DNA of 19,566 nucleotides from Clostridiales bacterium DTU092 (GCA_001513505.1 LFTM01000180.1:1-19566); one strand, 5' to 3'. Numbered from the stretch's first letter, positions 8,236-16,028 are shown. Numbers and translations: made by a program. Notes: generated from the letters alone by a model not told the origin.

Positions 8236-8907
8236 TCAGGCAAATATATCGGAAAGATGTGAACAAACTTCATCTACCACCTCTTCAATTGTTTTATCTG
8301 TGGTATCAATCAGTATAGCATCCTCTGCTTTCCGCAACGGCGCAAATGATCTGTTCATATCATTCATATCACGCTTTTCCAAATCCTTCTTTATTTCGTT
8401 AATATCCAGTGTATAGCCTCTATCAATCAATTCCAACCATCGTCTTCTGGCTCTTTCATCAATAGTTGCTGTTAAGTAGAATTTTTTATCGGCATTCGGC
8501 AGTACATAAGTGCCAATATCTCTTCCGTCAACTACCAGTGAATATCTTTGTGCTAATTCCCGCTGTATCTCCACCAGCTTCATACGAACCTCCGGAATAA
8601 CAGCAATATCTGAAGCTGCTATGGATACCTGAGGAGATCGTATCAAATCCGTGACATCCTTTCCATCTACATACACGAGCTGCCGTTCCCGTTCATAGGA
8701 TACACTTAAATTTGTAGATGACAGCATAGGAATTATCTGTTCGGGATCCTTGCAATCCAATCCCATTTCAAGTGCTTTCAATGCCACAGCCCTATACATG
8801 GCCCCTGTATCTAAATAATTTATATTAATTCTTTTGGCAACGATTTTTGCAATTGTGCTCTTTCCTGCGCCCGCAGGTCCATCGATTGCAATTGATATAG
8901 TTCGCAT
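8236..8907 (-). CDS. cmk: Cytidylate kinase
   Basis: Cmk phosphorylates CMP and dCMP with ATP in the cytoplasm. The 223-residue protein has the P-loop DGPAGAGKSTIAK (9-21), the NMP-binding segment YLDTGAMYRAVALKA (about 35-49), VVDGRDIGTYVLPNADKKF (about 127-145) and the Arg-rich lid RARRRWLELI. The length matches bacterial Cmk. ATG 8907 has AAGGAG upstream. It lies 17 bases after aroH and 18 before plsC in a tight same-strand run. Confidence 0.97.
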   Translation of the reverse strand: MRTISIAIDGPAGAGKSTIAKIVAKRININYLDTGAMYRAVALKALEMGLDCKDPEQIIPMLSSTNLSVSYERERQLVYVDGKDVTDLIRSPQVSIAASDIAVIPEVRMKLVEIQRELAQRYSLVVDGRDIGTYVLPNADKKFYLTATIDERARRRWLELIDRGYTLDINEIKKDLEKRDMNDMNRSFAPLRKAEDAILIDTTDKTIEEVVDEVCSHLSDIFA

Positions 8908-8924
8908 TTCCTACTCCTTCAATA

Positions 8925-9287
8925 TCACAATTTTGCAAGATCTGGTCTAAGATTTACTGCTCTACCCAGATATATATGTTTGGGCTTTTTATCTTCCCGC
9001 CGTTCCACATGGATTAGCACCCTTATGCATTTATCCAAACTGCCCTCAACATACATTTCCTGACAGCAAAAAAGCGGGGTTTCAACCATCCCCAGTTCCC
9101 TGGCTGCGACAGCTGGATATGCAGCATCCAAATCATTTGTAGCGGTAAATATAATGCTTATTATATTACTGATGTCCAAATCGTTAGCATCTATGATAGC
9201 TTTCAAGAGCTCTTTAGTCTTATCAATAATTTCCCTTTCACTGTTTTTATCAACAGTTATTGCACCTCTGATACCTTGAATACGCAT
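8925..9287 (-). CDS. aroH: Chorismate mutase, AroH type
   Basis: This monofunctional AroH-class enzyme converts chorismate to prephenate for Phe and Tyr synthesis. It belongs to the trimeric alpha/beta-barrel family and not the all-helical AroQ family. The protein has 120 residues. Expected active-site features are the N-terminal RIQGIRGAITV, the ATNDLDAAYPA loop, CCQEMYVEGSLDKCIRVL (Cys, Glu and Arg) and HIYLGRAVNLRPDL (Tyr). I chose ATG 9287 because the GAGGTG site (9297-9302) is nine bases upstream and the resulting N-terminus matches the family; a longer frame starts at a GTG overlapping that site. It begins 17 bases after the HutP-like gene. No other aromatic-pathway gene is in the window. 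Confidence 0.93.
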   Translation of the reverse strand: MRIQGIRGAITVDKNSEREIIDKTKELLKAIIDANDLDISNIISIIFTATNDLDAAYPAVAARELGMVETPLFCCQEMYVEGSLDKCIRVLIHVERREDKKPKHIYLGRAVNLRPDLAKL

Positions 9288-9296
9288 ATCCTTATA

Positions 9297-9302
9297 CACC
9301 TC
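9297..9302 (-). promoter_or_regulatory. Ribosome binding site deciding the aroH start
   Basis: GAGGTG lies nine bases before ATG 9287. The alternative GTG 9299 is inside this site. An AAGG adjacent to the ATG is too close to be used. Confidence 0.6.
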
Positions 9303-9304
9303 AA

Positions 9305-9718
9305 TTACACTACCCGATGTCCCAGACCAATTGCAACATCATTCAAATGAAGCATTCCTATTCCGAAAAACAGCGCTACACTAATATGATCATCATAACG
9401 GGCAATTCCAACTTTACCACCAACGTTAAGCCCTATTGCTTTGTTTACAAGTTGAGAAATAGCTTCTCTGGTTGCTCCAGCAACAGCGCCTTCTTCAGAA
9501 TGGGTGTCCCGTATAACACCTTCTCTCTTTGCGGCTACTACAGCCCGCTCGACTATTTTGGTAACTGATGTGATAAATTCGCCTCCAAAATCCACTGCAG
9601 CTGTTGCTATTCCATCTCTATGGAATTGCTCCTTCATGAATCTTTCCTCATCTCTGTCTTTAGTAAGACACATCAGAATGGCAGCCCTCGCCACTTCTTT
9701 ACTTCCATACAATTCCAT
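9305..9718 (-). CDS. HutP-like protein (putative RNA-binding antiterminator family)
   Basis: The 137-residue protein resembles Bacillus HutP, a hexameric RNA-binding antiterminator activated by histidine and a metal ion. The resemblance, judged from memory, covers the whole length: an N-terminal helix, ERDG-like FHRDGI, then a helix ending REGVI (about 65-69), GATREAI (81-87), and a C-terminal HISVALFFGIGM strand with VAIGLGHRV. At the positions of the HutP metal-ligand histidines (73, 77 and 138) I read Gly, Gly and Asn, although a His lies nearby at residue 73 of this protein. ATG 9718 has GGAGG upstream and a near-consensus promoter. It leads the unit with aroH, cmk, plsC and ispH-S1, with no hut genes. 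Family membership is likely; an RNA target or ligand is unknown. Confidence 0.7.
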   Translation of the reverse strand: MELYGSKEVARAAILMCLTKDRDEERFMKEQFHRDGIATAAVDFGGEFITSVTKIVERAVVAAKREGVIRDTHSEEGAVAGATREAISQLVNKAIGLNVGGKVGIARYDDHISVALFFGIGMLHLNDVAIGLGHRVV

Positions 9719-9753
9719 AATTATCCTCCAATAGCGTAAAGATCCATGACACC

Positions 9754-9782
9754 ATTATAGTTCATGTAAGATGCCAGTTCAA
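9754..9782 (-). promoter_or_regulatory. Sigma-A-type promoter of the hutP-like/aroH/cmk/plsC/ispH unit
   Basis: On the minus strand TTGAAC (9777-9782) is separated by 17 bases from TATAAT (9754-9759). The -10 is perfect and the -35 matches four of six consensus bases. It is about 35 bases upstream of the HutP-like start. Confidence 0.75.
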
Positions 9783-9820
9783 GAATCTTTCAATAATATA
9801 TTATTATGCTTATATTTTGC

Positions 9821-10429
9821 CTACCATTTTAAATGGCAAGTGTCATTGTGCAGTATCAGCACTCCTTCATCCGGTATAGCCTGTATTATCGTTAACCCTG
9901 TATTACTCTGTTTTATCTTTTTTATGAAGGATACAGGTAAACCTAATAATTCTGTTATCAAAATTTTCGAAGTCAGTGCATGAGAAACAACTAATATTCC
10001 CTGTTCTTTTTTTATGTTTTGCTTTTTTATCAAATCTATAAAATATTTTATCCTTTGTTTAACACGGTTTATACTTTCACCATCAGGGGCACAAAAATCG
10101 GGATCTTTATACCATTGATCCAGCTGACCTGGGTAACGCTCCTCTATCTCTTTTAGGGTGTAGCCTTCCCATCCTCCAAAATTGGCCTCCCTTAGGTAGG
10201 GAGTAACTATGTAATCTCTGCCAATCTCATCTCCTATGATACTGGCAGTTTCAACAGCACGCTTTAAATCGCTGGAATATATAAATTGAATCGGCTCATT
10301 TTTCAACCGCCTTGCCAACTTATTTGCCTGATCTCTTCCCCTGCCGGTCAGCGAAATATTCTTTACACCCTGAGTTTTACCGGCATCATTCCATTTAGTT
10401 TCACCGTGTCTTGTTATATATATAAACAC
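9821..10429 (-). CDS. Histidine phosphatase family protein (phosphoglycerate mutase-like)
   Basis: The 202-residue protein belongs to the histidine phosphatase superfamily. The phospho-accepting histidine is H8 in ITRHGETKWN; SSDLKRAVETA supplies the second conserved Arg, LREANFGGWEG the proton-donor Glu, and VVSHALTS the second His. It fits the CobC/PhoE/GpmB branch, with PDGESINRVKQRI in the middle. Such proteins include cofactor-dependent mutases, alpha-ribazole phosphatases and broad phosphatases, and the sequence alone does not decide. No cobalamin genes are nearby, which weakens a CobC assignment. The start is GTG 10429 with GGAAGG ten bases upstream. It lies 17 bases after the RpiR-type regulator, so the regulator may be co-transcribed with it. 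Confidence 0.88.
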   Translation of the reverse strand: MFIYITRHGETKWNDAGKTQGVKNISLTGRGRDQANKLARRLKNEPIQFIYSSDLKRAVETASIIGDEIGRDYIVTPYLREANFGGWEGYTLKEIEERYPGQLDQWYKDPDFCAPDGESINRVKQRIKYFIDLIKKQNIKKEQGILVVSHALTSKILITELLGLPVSFIKKIKQSNTGLTIIQAIPDEGVLILHNDTCHLKW

Positions 10430-10446
10430 CTGTAAGCTACCTTCCC

Positions 10447-11319
10447 TTAAGTAGAACGGTCCTTGCTAAGATAAACCTGATAATTATCCCATATCTTTTC
10501 CAGTTCCAGAAAATCTGACGAAATATCGGGTTTTTTCCGAATACCCACAGCCACAATAAGAGCATTAATCAGACTCAACGGAGCCACCAATGAATCTACG
10601 AAGGATGCCATATCACTTCTCGCCAGCAGTATATAGTCGGCATATGATGTCAAAGGTGATAGTATCGCATCGGTAATCGCTACAATTTTAGCACCTTTGT
10701 CCTTGGCAAAATTTACAGCTTCCACAGTCCGCCGTGCATACCGTGGAAAACTAATCCCTATTAACAGATCCTGGGGACTAATATGAACCAACTGTTCCAG
10801 TATATCATTAATCCCTGATGTTACCAGCCTCACATTATCAAATATGAAGCTTAAATAATAGCCCATAAACTGAGCTAACGGAGCTGCGCTTCTAAGTCCG
10901 AGAATATATATATTCCTGGCTGAAAATATGCTTTCAACAACTTTGTCAAAATCGTCTTTATTTACTTCTTCCAAAGTCAGGCGAATATTGTTCATATCGG
11001 CTTTTAATACGCTTTTCAGAAGAGTGGATTCGTCAAGATCTGATGTCATTTCTATTCGTTGCAGGGTAGTTAATTTATTGCGTATCAATTCCTGCAGGGC
11101 TTTTTGCAATTTTGGATATCCATCGTATCCCAGCATGTTTGCAAACCTGACAACTGTTGATTCACTGACACCCACCTTATTCCCAAGTTTGGATGCAGTC
11201 ATAAACGCAGCCTTCTCGTAGTTGTTCATTATATACTCCGAGATCAGCTTCTGCCCTTTACTCATTTTTTTGTACTTCTCGTTAATGCGATACATCAGAT
11301 CCTGATTTTCGTTTGACAT
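10447..11319 (-). CDS. RpiR/MurR-family transcriptional regulator (HTH plus SIS domain)
   Basis: The 290-residue protein has the two-domain RpiR architecture. Residues 1-80 form the HTH_6 domain with SKGQKLISEYIM, and the helix-turn-helix itself is KLGNKVGVSESTVVRFANMLGY. Residues about 125-260 form a SIS sugar-phosphate-binding domain with ARNIYILGLRSAAPLAQFMG, LLIGISFPRYARRTVEAVNFAK and KIVAITDAILSPL. Family members sense phosphosugars, commonly N-acetylmuramate 6-phosphate, glucosamine 6-phosphate or ribose phosphate; the ligand here is unknown. I chose ATG 11319 because GAGGAGG (11326-11332) is six bases upstream and would fall inside the longer frame. No sugar catabolic or transport gene adjoins it, only the downstream phosphatase. 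Confidence 0.92.
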   Translation of the reverse strand: MSNENQDLMYRINEKYKKMSKGQKLISEYIMNNYEKAAFMTASKLGNKVGVSESTVVRFANMLGYDGYPKLQKALQELIRNKLTTLQRIEMTSDLDESTLLKSVLKADMNNIRLTLEEVNKDDFDKVVESIFSARNIYILGLRSAAPLAQFMGYYLSFIFDNVRLVTSGINDILEQLVHISPQDLLIGISFPRYARRTVEAVNFAKDKGAKIVAITDAILSPLTSYADYILLARSDMASFVDSLVAPLSLINALIVAVGIRKKPDISSDFLELEKIWDNYQVYLSKDRST

Positions 11320-11325
11320 GATTAG

Positions 11326-11332
11326 CCTCCTC
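11326..11332 (-). promoter_or_regulatory. Ribosome binding site deciding the RpiR-type regulator start
   Basis: GAGGAGG lies six bases before ATG 11319. The in-frame ATG 11334 overlaps this site, so the inner ATG is preferred. Confidence 0.75.
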
Positions 11333-11375
11333 ATTATGCAATTTAGAGATAATTACAGATAAAAAGTATATACTT

Positions 11376-11403
11376 ATTTTAGCATATTATGCCGCTTTTG
11401 CAA
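11376..11403 (-). promoter_or_regulatory. Candidate promoter of the RpiR-type regulator gene
   Basis: On the minus strand TTGCAA (11398-11403) and TAAAAT (11376-11381) are 16 bases apart, about 57 bases before the regulator start. Just upstream (minus strand) is a TTGCA-AA-TGCAA inverted repeat that could be an operator, although the region is AT-rich and such repeats can arise by chance. Confidence 0.45.
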
Positions 11404-11437
11404 GTTATTAAAATTGCATTTGCAAAATGTTCATTTT

Positions 11438-11608
11438 TTATGACTCAATTTCATAAATTGTTATATTCATCATTTCGTCATTATTTTTACTTAATCCAAA
11501 GATTAATCCTTTATCCTTTAGATTTTTATTCAGAAAATCAACTATTTTGTAAAGATCGGGAAAGGACTTAATTTTTAATACTGCCTTTATATTATGTTCA
11601 TTCAGCAT
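11438..11608 (-). CDS. ypmA: YpmA-like (DUF4264) small protein
   Basis: A 56-codon frame on the minus strand starts at ATG 11608, nine bases after GGGGGAG, and stops at TAA 11438-11440. The protein resembles, from memory, the small YpmA/DUF4264 proteins of Firmicutes. The segment FPDLYKIVDFLNKNLKDKGL (16-35), then IFGLSK and a C-terminal NITIYEIES, follow that family's pattern of HPDLYKIVD, LMFGL and TIY. Its function is not established. It starts 31 bases after the surE stop, so the two are probably co-transcribed. It fills the otherwise empty stretch between surE and the RpiR-type regulator. Confidence 0.75.
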   Translation of the reverse strand: MLNEHNIKAVLKIKSFPDLYKIVDFLNKNLKDKGLIFGLSKNNDEMMNITIYEIES

Positions 11609-11639
11609 ATCTTATCGCTCCCCCAGTTTTTTAAAAACG

Positions 11640-12428
11640 TTAAATGTCAATTTTATTTGAATGTTGAAACCATTTGTTTACATTTTCAATATAAGAATGC
11701 AAAGTTAAATCAAAATGTATGGGAGTTACTGCCACATAATTATTGGCTACAGCTGTAATATCCGTATCCATTCCATCTCCGTTGGCCATATCATCATCAA
11801 TAGCTTCACCTGTAAGCCAGTAATATGGCTTGCCTCTTGGATCTAGCCGTTTAATATAATTCTCAGCATATCTGCGTACTCCTAATCTGGCAGTTTTTAT
11901 CCCTTTTATTTCTTTCTCTGGAACAGCAGGCACATTAATATTCAGGATAGCCCCTGATGGCAACCCATGTTCCATTAATTTCTCCGCTATCTTAACCGCC
12001 ACTTTCCCGGCGAAAACATAATCATCAGAGTCATAGGATACCAGGGATACTGCAATAGATGGCAAGCCCAGAATAGCGCCCTCAAAGGCAGCAGATACCG
12101 TACCGGAATAAAGAACGTCGGTTCCAAGGTTTGGTCCCCTGTTAATGCCGGAGATAACCAAATCCACATCTCTTTCCATTACTATATCGTATCCAATTTT
12201 TACACAATCAGCAGGAGTTCCATCTACTGCAAAAGCTCTGATATTTAATTTAGGAAGATTTACCGGTTTAATACGAAGTGGTTTATGAAGTGTAATAGCA
12301 TGACCGGTAGCGCTCCGCTCATCATCGGGAGCAACCACCGTAGTCTCCCCTATTTCGCTCATGCTGCTGGCCAATTGTAATATACCTTTAGAAAAAATCC
12401 CGTCATCATTACACACCAAAATCTTCAT
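11640..12428 (-). CDS. surE: 5'/3'-nucleotidase SurE
   Basis: SurE is a metal-dependent cytoplasmic phosphatase acting on nucleoside monophosphates and, in some species, exopolyphosphate. The 262-residue protein starts MKILVCNDDGI, with the metal-binding DD at residues 8-9. It continues with APDDERSATGHAITLH (about 34-49) and DLVISGINRGPNLGTDVLYS, which contains the metal-binding Asn; GTVSAAFEGA follows. I chose ATG 12428 because AAGGAG (12435-12440) is six bases upstream and the family begins exactly there; the longer open frame adds a basic 16-residue extension that contains this site. A candidate promoter lies about 160 bases upstream, giving a long leader. The YpmA-like gene follows. Confidence 0.95.
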   Translation of the reverse strand: MKILVCNDDGIFSKGILQLASSMSEIGETTVVAPDDERSATGHAITLHKPLRIKPVNLPKLNIRAFAVDGTPADCVKIGYDIVMERDVDLVISGINRGPNLGTDVLYSGTVSAAFEGAILGLPSIAVSLVSYDSDDYVFAGKVAVKIAEKLMEHGLPSGAILNINVPAVPEKEIKGIKTARLGVRRYAENYIKRLDPRGKPYYWLTGEAIDDDMANGDGMDTDITAVANNYVAVTPIHFDLTLHSYIENVNKWFQHSNKIDI

Positions 12429-12434
12429 ATGCTT

Positions 12435-12440
12435 CTCCTT
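12435..12440 (-). promoter_or_regulatory. Ribosome binding site deciding the surE start
   Basis: AAGGAG lies six bases before ATG 12428. Upstream in-frame ATGs lack comparable sites and give an N-terminal extension not seen in the family. Confidence 0.75.
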
Positions 12441-12590
12441 AGTTTTCATATTTAATTTTAGCAACTTCCTAATCATTTTTTACAAAAAAAACGCTTAAAA
12501 TAAATAATCAGTCACATGATGCCAACTATGCAAATATGTTTCAGGATATGCAGCCTCCTGCTAAATATATTATTGGCAATCATCGTTTTA

Positions 12591-12619
12591 ATTATATCAT
12601 CAAAAGGACCGGCTCTCAA
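12591..12619 (-). promoter_or_regulatory. Candidate sigma-A promoter for surE
   Basis: On the minus strand TTGAGA (12614-12619) is followed after 17 bases by a perfect TATAAT (12591-12596). Transcription would start near 12584, leaving a leader of roughly 155 bases before surE. The leader contains an AGGAGG not followed by a suitable ATG. Confidence 0.6.
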
Positions 12620-12713
12620 CCTGCACTGTGAAAAAGACAAATAAAACTTAATATTATGGACTTAATACAACAATACTAATTTAAAATATAAACTACCATA
12701 AGGGGTGAATGTT

Positions 12714-13352
12714 TTGATTCAGATTGACGATGCGGGAAGCGGAAGTCTTATTGGCGGCACATGTATTGGTGCAATGCGGACAGAAACAATGGAATACGTA
12801 TATAGCTTTATCCCCGTTGAATATTATTACGAAAATGCGTTTGAAAACAAAGCATACATTGCAAAATGTGAAGACATAGTCTACAAATTAATTTCTCAGT
12901 TAAACCCAGTTAAGAACGAAGAAATTCAAATATGCCGTGGGTATATGTTTGATACAGTAAGACGAACATTGGCAAAAAAGGGTTACAATGTTCACAGCAC
13001 AAAGATCCAGAACCCGTTACAAACTAAAATCGAAAAAACATTTCAGAATTATGCCCTTAATCTGGGAGTTCCCGTCCAGTACGTAAAATATACCCGGTAT
13101 CCTTTACACTTCCATAGAATCCTACGCTGGGTCTATGCTGATTACGATAACCGCTACCGGCTTTGTAAAACCGGCTGGAAAAGCTGGAAAAAATACGGTA
13201 ATCTTGATATTGAGATAGCTGAAGACATAATTTTTAATAAAAACTATATCTGTCTTAAATGTGGAAAAAAGATAAAACCCGGAAGCCATGTCAGGGTTTT
13301 AAAATACACAAGTAATTGTCCCAATATAATCTACCTGCATAAAAAATGTTAG
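12714..13352 (+). CDS. Unrecognised protein: possible RNase H-like fold with C-terminal Cys/His cluster
   Basis: I cannot name this family. From TTG 12714 the protein has 212 residues; AGGGGTG (12701-12707) is six bases upstream, while the longer GTG 12705 start overlaps it. The N-terminus MIQIDDAGSGSLIGGTCIGA resembles the first strand of RNase H-like enzymes, where Asp precedes a Gly-rich turn (RNase HII has DEAGRGPLAG). Other acidic residues (FDTVRR; YADYDNRY; EIAEDIIF) could complete an active site, but I cannot align them with certainty. The last 33 residues hold CLKCGKK, a Cys 18 residues later, then HKKC: C-X2-C-X18-C-X6-H-X2-C, a possible zinc site. The middle is rich in Tyr, Arg and Lys, suggesting nucleic acid binding. 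It is a lone plus-strand gene between two minus-strand operons. Confidence 0.7.
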   Translation: MIQIDDAGSGSLIGGTCIGAMRTETMEYVYSFIPVEYYYENAFENKAYIAKCEDIVYKLISQLNPVKNEEIQICRGYMFDTVRRTLAKKGYNVHSTKIQNPLQTKIEKTFQNYALNLGVPVQYVKYTRYPLHFHRILRWVYADYDNRYRLCKTGWKSWKKYGNLDIEIAEDIIFNKNYICLKCGKKIKPGSHVRVLKYTSNCPNIIYLHKKC

Positions 13353-13375
13353 GCGTCCGCTAAGGGACGCCTTTT
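13351..13375. terminator. Bidirectional intrinsic terminator between the 12714 gene and oadA
   Basis: An eight-base-pair stem (AGGCGTCC / GGACGCCT) with a six-base loop overlaps the last bases of the plus-strand stop codon and ends in TTTT on that strand. On the minus strand the same stem is followed by AACA and six T residues, so it can also end the decarboxylase operon. Confidence 0.8.
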
Positions 13376-13407
13376 GACAGCCTGTTTAAGATAATATGAA
13401 GACTTAA

Positions 13408-14805
13408 TTATACAGGATGTACTTTATTCTCCTCATCAAGCAGTGTGCTGTCTATATTATATTTTTGCGCCTGACGATACTTAAAGAAATTCATCGCAAC
13501 CTGCGGGAACAAAGCATATGAAAGCACATCTTCCTCCTGCTCCATATATGCTTTTATTTCATCGCGGTATTTATCCAAAGCAGGTTCAAGATCATCTGCA
13601 GGACGATAGGTGATTGGCTCCTCATCGCCTATGATCTTTTTACGGATCTCCTCTTTTATTTCTCCTGGAGGCCGTCCGTATTCACCTCTTACATAAGCCT
13701 TTACTTCGGCGGGAACCATCTTGTATCGTTCACCGAATATAACGTTTAATACCGCTTGTGTTCCTACGATCTGGCTTGTTGGGGTAACCAAAGGAGGATA
13801 CCCTAAATCTTCACGTACCCTTGGTACTTCTTTAAGTACTTCGTCATATTTATCCAGCTTATTCTGCTGCTTCAGCTGGGATACCAGATTGGACAGCATT
13901 CCTCCGGGTACCTGATACAGCAGCGTATTTACATCCACCGACAAGACCCTTGGATTAAGCAAGCCTTCACTTAAGTACTTCTCGCGCAATGGTCTGAAAT
14001 ATTCGGCAATCTGGCTCAATAAATCTAAATCCAAGCCTGTATCATAAGGAGTATCCTTAAGAGCAGCCACCATCGGTTCGGTTGCCGGCTGGGAAGTACC
14101 AAGAGCCATAGGTGAAATAGCACAGTCTATGACGTCTGCTCCTGCTTCAACCGCCTTCATATAAGTCATGGAAGCCAGTCCGCTGGTATAATGGGAATGT
14201 ACCTGAATCGGTATCTTTACAGCTTTCTTAAGTTCCGTTACAAGTTCATAGGCATAGTAAGGAGTTAAAAGACCGGCCATATCTTTTATACAGAGGGAGT
14301 GGGCACCCATTTCCTCCAATGCTTTGGCAGTTTGGATATAATGCTGAGTATTGTGTATGGGACTTATTGTATACACAACACTGGCCTGAGCATGAGCTCC
14401 CTCGTCAATTACTGCCCTGATTGCCGTTTCAAGATTTCTGATATCGTTCAAAGCGTCAAATACCCGGATAATGTCTATGCCGTTGCCTACTGCTTTTTTT
14501 ACAAATTCTATTACCACATCATCGGGATAGTGTCTGTAACCCAGGAGATTCTGCCCCCTGAGCAGCATCTGTAATTTTGTTTTCTTTAATGTTTTTCGTA
14601 TTATTCGTAGTCTCTCCCAGGGATCCTCATTCAAAAAGCGGAGACAGGAATCAAAAGTAGCTCCTCCCCACATTTCTACAGAGTTATAACCCACCTGATC
14701 AATCAGTTCTGCTATCGGCAACATTTCTTCGGTGGTCATCCTGGTTGCAATCAGTGACTGATGAGCATCCCTGAAAGCAGTTTCAGTTATCTTTACCTTT
14801 GCCAT
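13408..14805 (-). CDS. oadA: Oxaloacetate decarboxylase alpha / pyruvate carboxyltransferase subunit (OadA type, no biotin domain)
   Basis: This 465-residue protein is the biotin-dependent carboxyltransferase found in oxaloacetate decarboxylase alpha, pyruvate carboxylase subunit B and transcarboxylase 5S. It moves CO2 between oxaloacetate/pyruvate and carboxybiotin. The DUF849-like TIM-barrel begins TETAFRDAHQSLIATRM with metal ligand D13. CIKDMAGLL supplies the catalytic lysine (K174), VHSHYTSG the metal-binding H203 and H205, and DCAISPMALGTSQPATE the pyruvate pocket. The C-terminal conserved domain (about 300-460) is present, but the biotinyl domain of fused OadA proteins is absent; the separate carrier gene supplies it. 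It is the last gene of the operon, 29 bases after oadB. ATG 14805 has TAGGAGG upstream. Confidence 0.94.
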   Translation of the reverse strand: MAKVKITETAFRDAHQSLIATRMTTEEMLPIAELIDQVGYNSVEMWGGATFDSCLRFLNEDPWERLRIIRKTLKKTKLQMLLRGQNLLGYRHYPDDVVIEFVKKAVGNGIDIIRVFDALNDIRNLETAIRAVIDEGAHAQASVVYTISPIHNTQHYIQTAKALEEMGAHSLCIKDMAGLLTPYYAYELVTELKKAVKIPIQVHSHYTSGLASMTYMKAVEAGADVIDCAISPMALGTSQPATEPMVAALKDTPYDTGLDLDLLSQIAEYFRPLREKYLSEGLLNPRVLSVDVNTLLYQVPGGMLSNLVSQLKQQNKLDKYDEVLKEVPRVREDLGYPPLVTPTSQIVGTQAVLNVIFGERYKMVPAEVKAYVRGEYGRPPGEIKEEIRKKIIGDEEPITYRPADDLEPALDKYRDEIKAYMEQEEDVLSYALFPQVAMNFFKYRQAQKYNIDSTLLDEENKVHPV

Positions 14806-14834
14806 GTAAATAGCCTCCTAAATAAAATTTAGTT

Positions 14835-16004
14835 TTATCCAAACAGATTGAGTAGTACACCTGCTGCAATCGCCGAACCTATAACTCCGGCCACATTAGG
14901 TCCCATAGCATGCATCAACAGGAAGTTGGATGGATTTTCCTTTTGTCCTACCACTTGAGAAACACGGGCAGCCATCGGAACTGCAGATACACCTGCAGAA
15001 CCGATTAAGGGATTAACTTTTCCTCCCGTCAATTTATACATAAGTTTGCCAAGCAAAACGCCTCCAGTCGTACCAAAGGCAAATGCAAGTAATCCTAAAG
15101 CAATAATTTTTAAGGTGTCGGGAGATAAAAATCTCTCGGCGGTTGCTGTTGCTCCTACTGTCACACCTAAAAATATGGTAATTATGTTAATAAGTTCATT
15201 CTGAGCAGTTTTACTAAGCCGATCCGTCACCAGACTTTCCCTTAACAGGTTACCCAGCATAAGTGTCCCTAACAAAGGCGCTGAGGAAGGCACTAAAAGA
15301 GAGCCTACCACAGTTACTGCTATAGGAAATAATATTTTTTCAAGCTTTGACACCGGTCTGAGCTGTTCCATAACAACCTGGCGTTCCTTCTTTGTAGTAA
15401 GAGCGCGCATTATTGGAGGTTGGATTATAGGTACCAAAGCCATATATGAATATGCAGCAATTGCAATTGGCCCTAATAATTCAGGTTTCAACCTGCTGGT
15501 AAGGAATATGGCGGTTGGACCATCAGCACCTCCAATTATACCGATAGAAGCAGCCGCAGCATTATCAAACCCTAAAAGTCTTGCAAGAGCAAAAGCTACA
15601 AAAATACCAAACTGAGCAGCCGCTCCAAGCAGCAAGCTTTTAGGATTGGCAATAAGCGGACCAAAATCAGTCATAGCACCGATGCCAAGGAAAATAAGTG
15701 GAGGATATATTCCAAGTTTTACCCCCTCATAAAGGTAGTATAAAAGACCTCCAATCTGTTTAAGCTTCATTTCACCGTTGACCATCTCATATTGCGGTTC
15801 TGCAGTTAATCCTGCCAGTGGCAGGTTAGCAAGCATCATACCAAATGCTATAGGTAACAGCAATAATGGTTCATACTCTTTCTTAATAGCCAGATAGATC
15901 AAAAACCATGCTATTACTAACATTAAGCCCTGCTGCCATGTCATCGCAGCAAAGCCGGAACCCCTAAAAAAATCCAGTATAACATCAAGAAAAGGTTTAT
16001 CCAT
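14835..16004 (-). CDS. oadB: Na+-translocating decarboxylase beta subunit (OadB/MmdB/GcdB family)
   Basis: This 389-residue integral membrane protein decarboxylates carboxybiotin and couples that to sodium export. It has about nine to eleven hydrophobic segments. Family hallmarks are [17 protein letters not shown] (about 105-121), the re-entrant [19 protein letters not shown] with essential Asp (D161), [17 protein letters not shown] (183-199), and near the C-terminus [16 protein letters not shown] and [21 protein letters not shown]. The length matches MmdB/GcdB. ATG 16004 has AAGGGGG upstream. It sits 24 bases after the biotin carrier gene. The substrate is set by the carboxyltransferases and cannot be told from this subunit. 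Confidence 0.96.
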   Translation of the reverse strand: MDKPFLDVILDFFRGSGFAAMTWQQGLMLVIAWFLIYLAIKKEYEPLLLLPIAFGMMLANLPLAGLTAEPQYEMVNGEMKLKQIGGLLYYLYEGVKLGIYPPLIFLGIGAMTDFGPLIANPKSLLLGAAAQFGIFVAFALARLLGFDNAAAASIGIIGGADGPTAIFLTSRLKPELLGPIAIAAYSYMALVPIIQPPIMRALTTKKERQVVMEQLRPVSKLEKILFPIAVTVVGSLLVPSSAPLLGTLMLGNLLRESLVTDRLSKTAQNELINIITIFLGVTVGATATAERFLSPDTLKIIALGLLAFAFGTTGGVLLGKLMYKLTGGKVNPLIGSAGVSAVPMAARVSQVVGQKENPSNFLLMHAMGPNVAGVIGSAIAAGVLLNLFG

Positions 16005-16028
16005 TATATAGCCCCCTTGCCATATCTC

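Noticed and set aside
9792..9805. AT-only palindrome (AATAATATATTATT) after the phosphatase gene
   Set aside because: It has no GC pairs and no T run at a proper position. In AT-rich intergenic DNA this is expected by chance.
11389..11571. A 60-codon plus-strand frame between the RpiR-type regulator and surE
   Set aside because: It is antisense to the YpmA-like gene, which has a ribosome binding site and recognisable sequence; this frame has neither.
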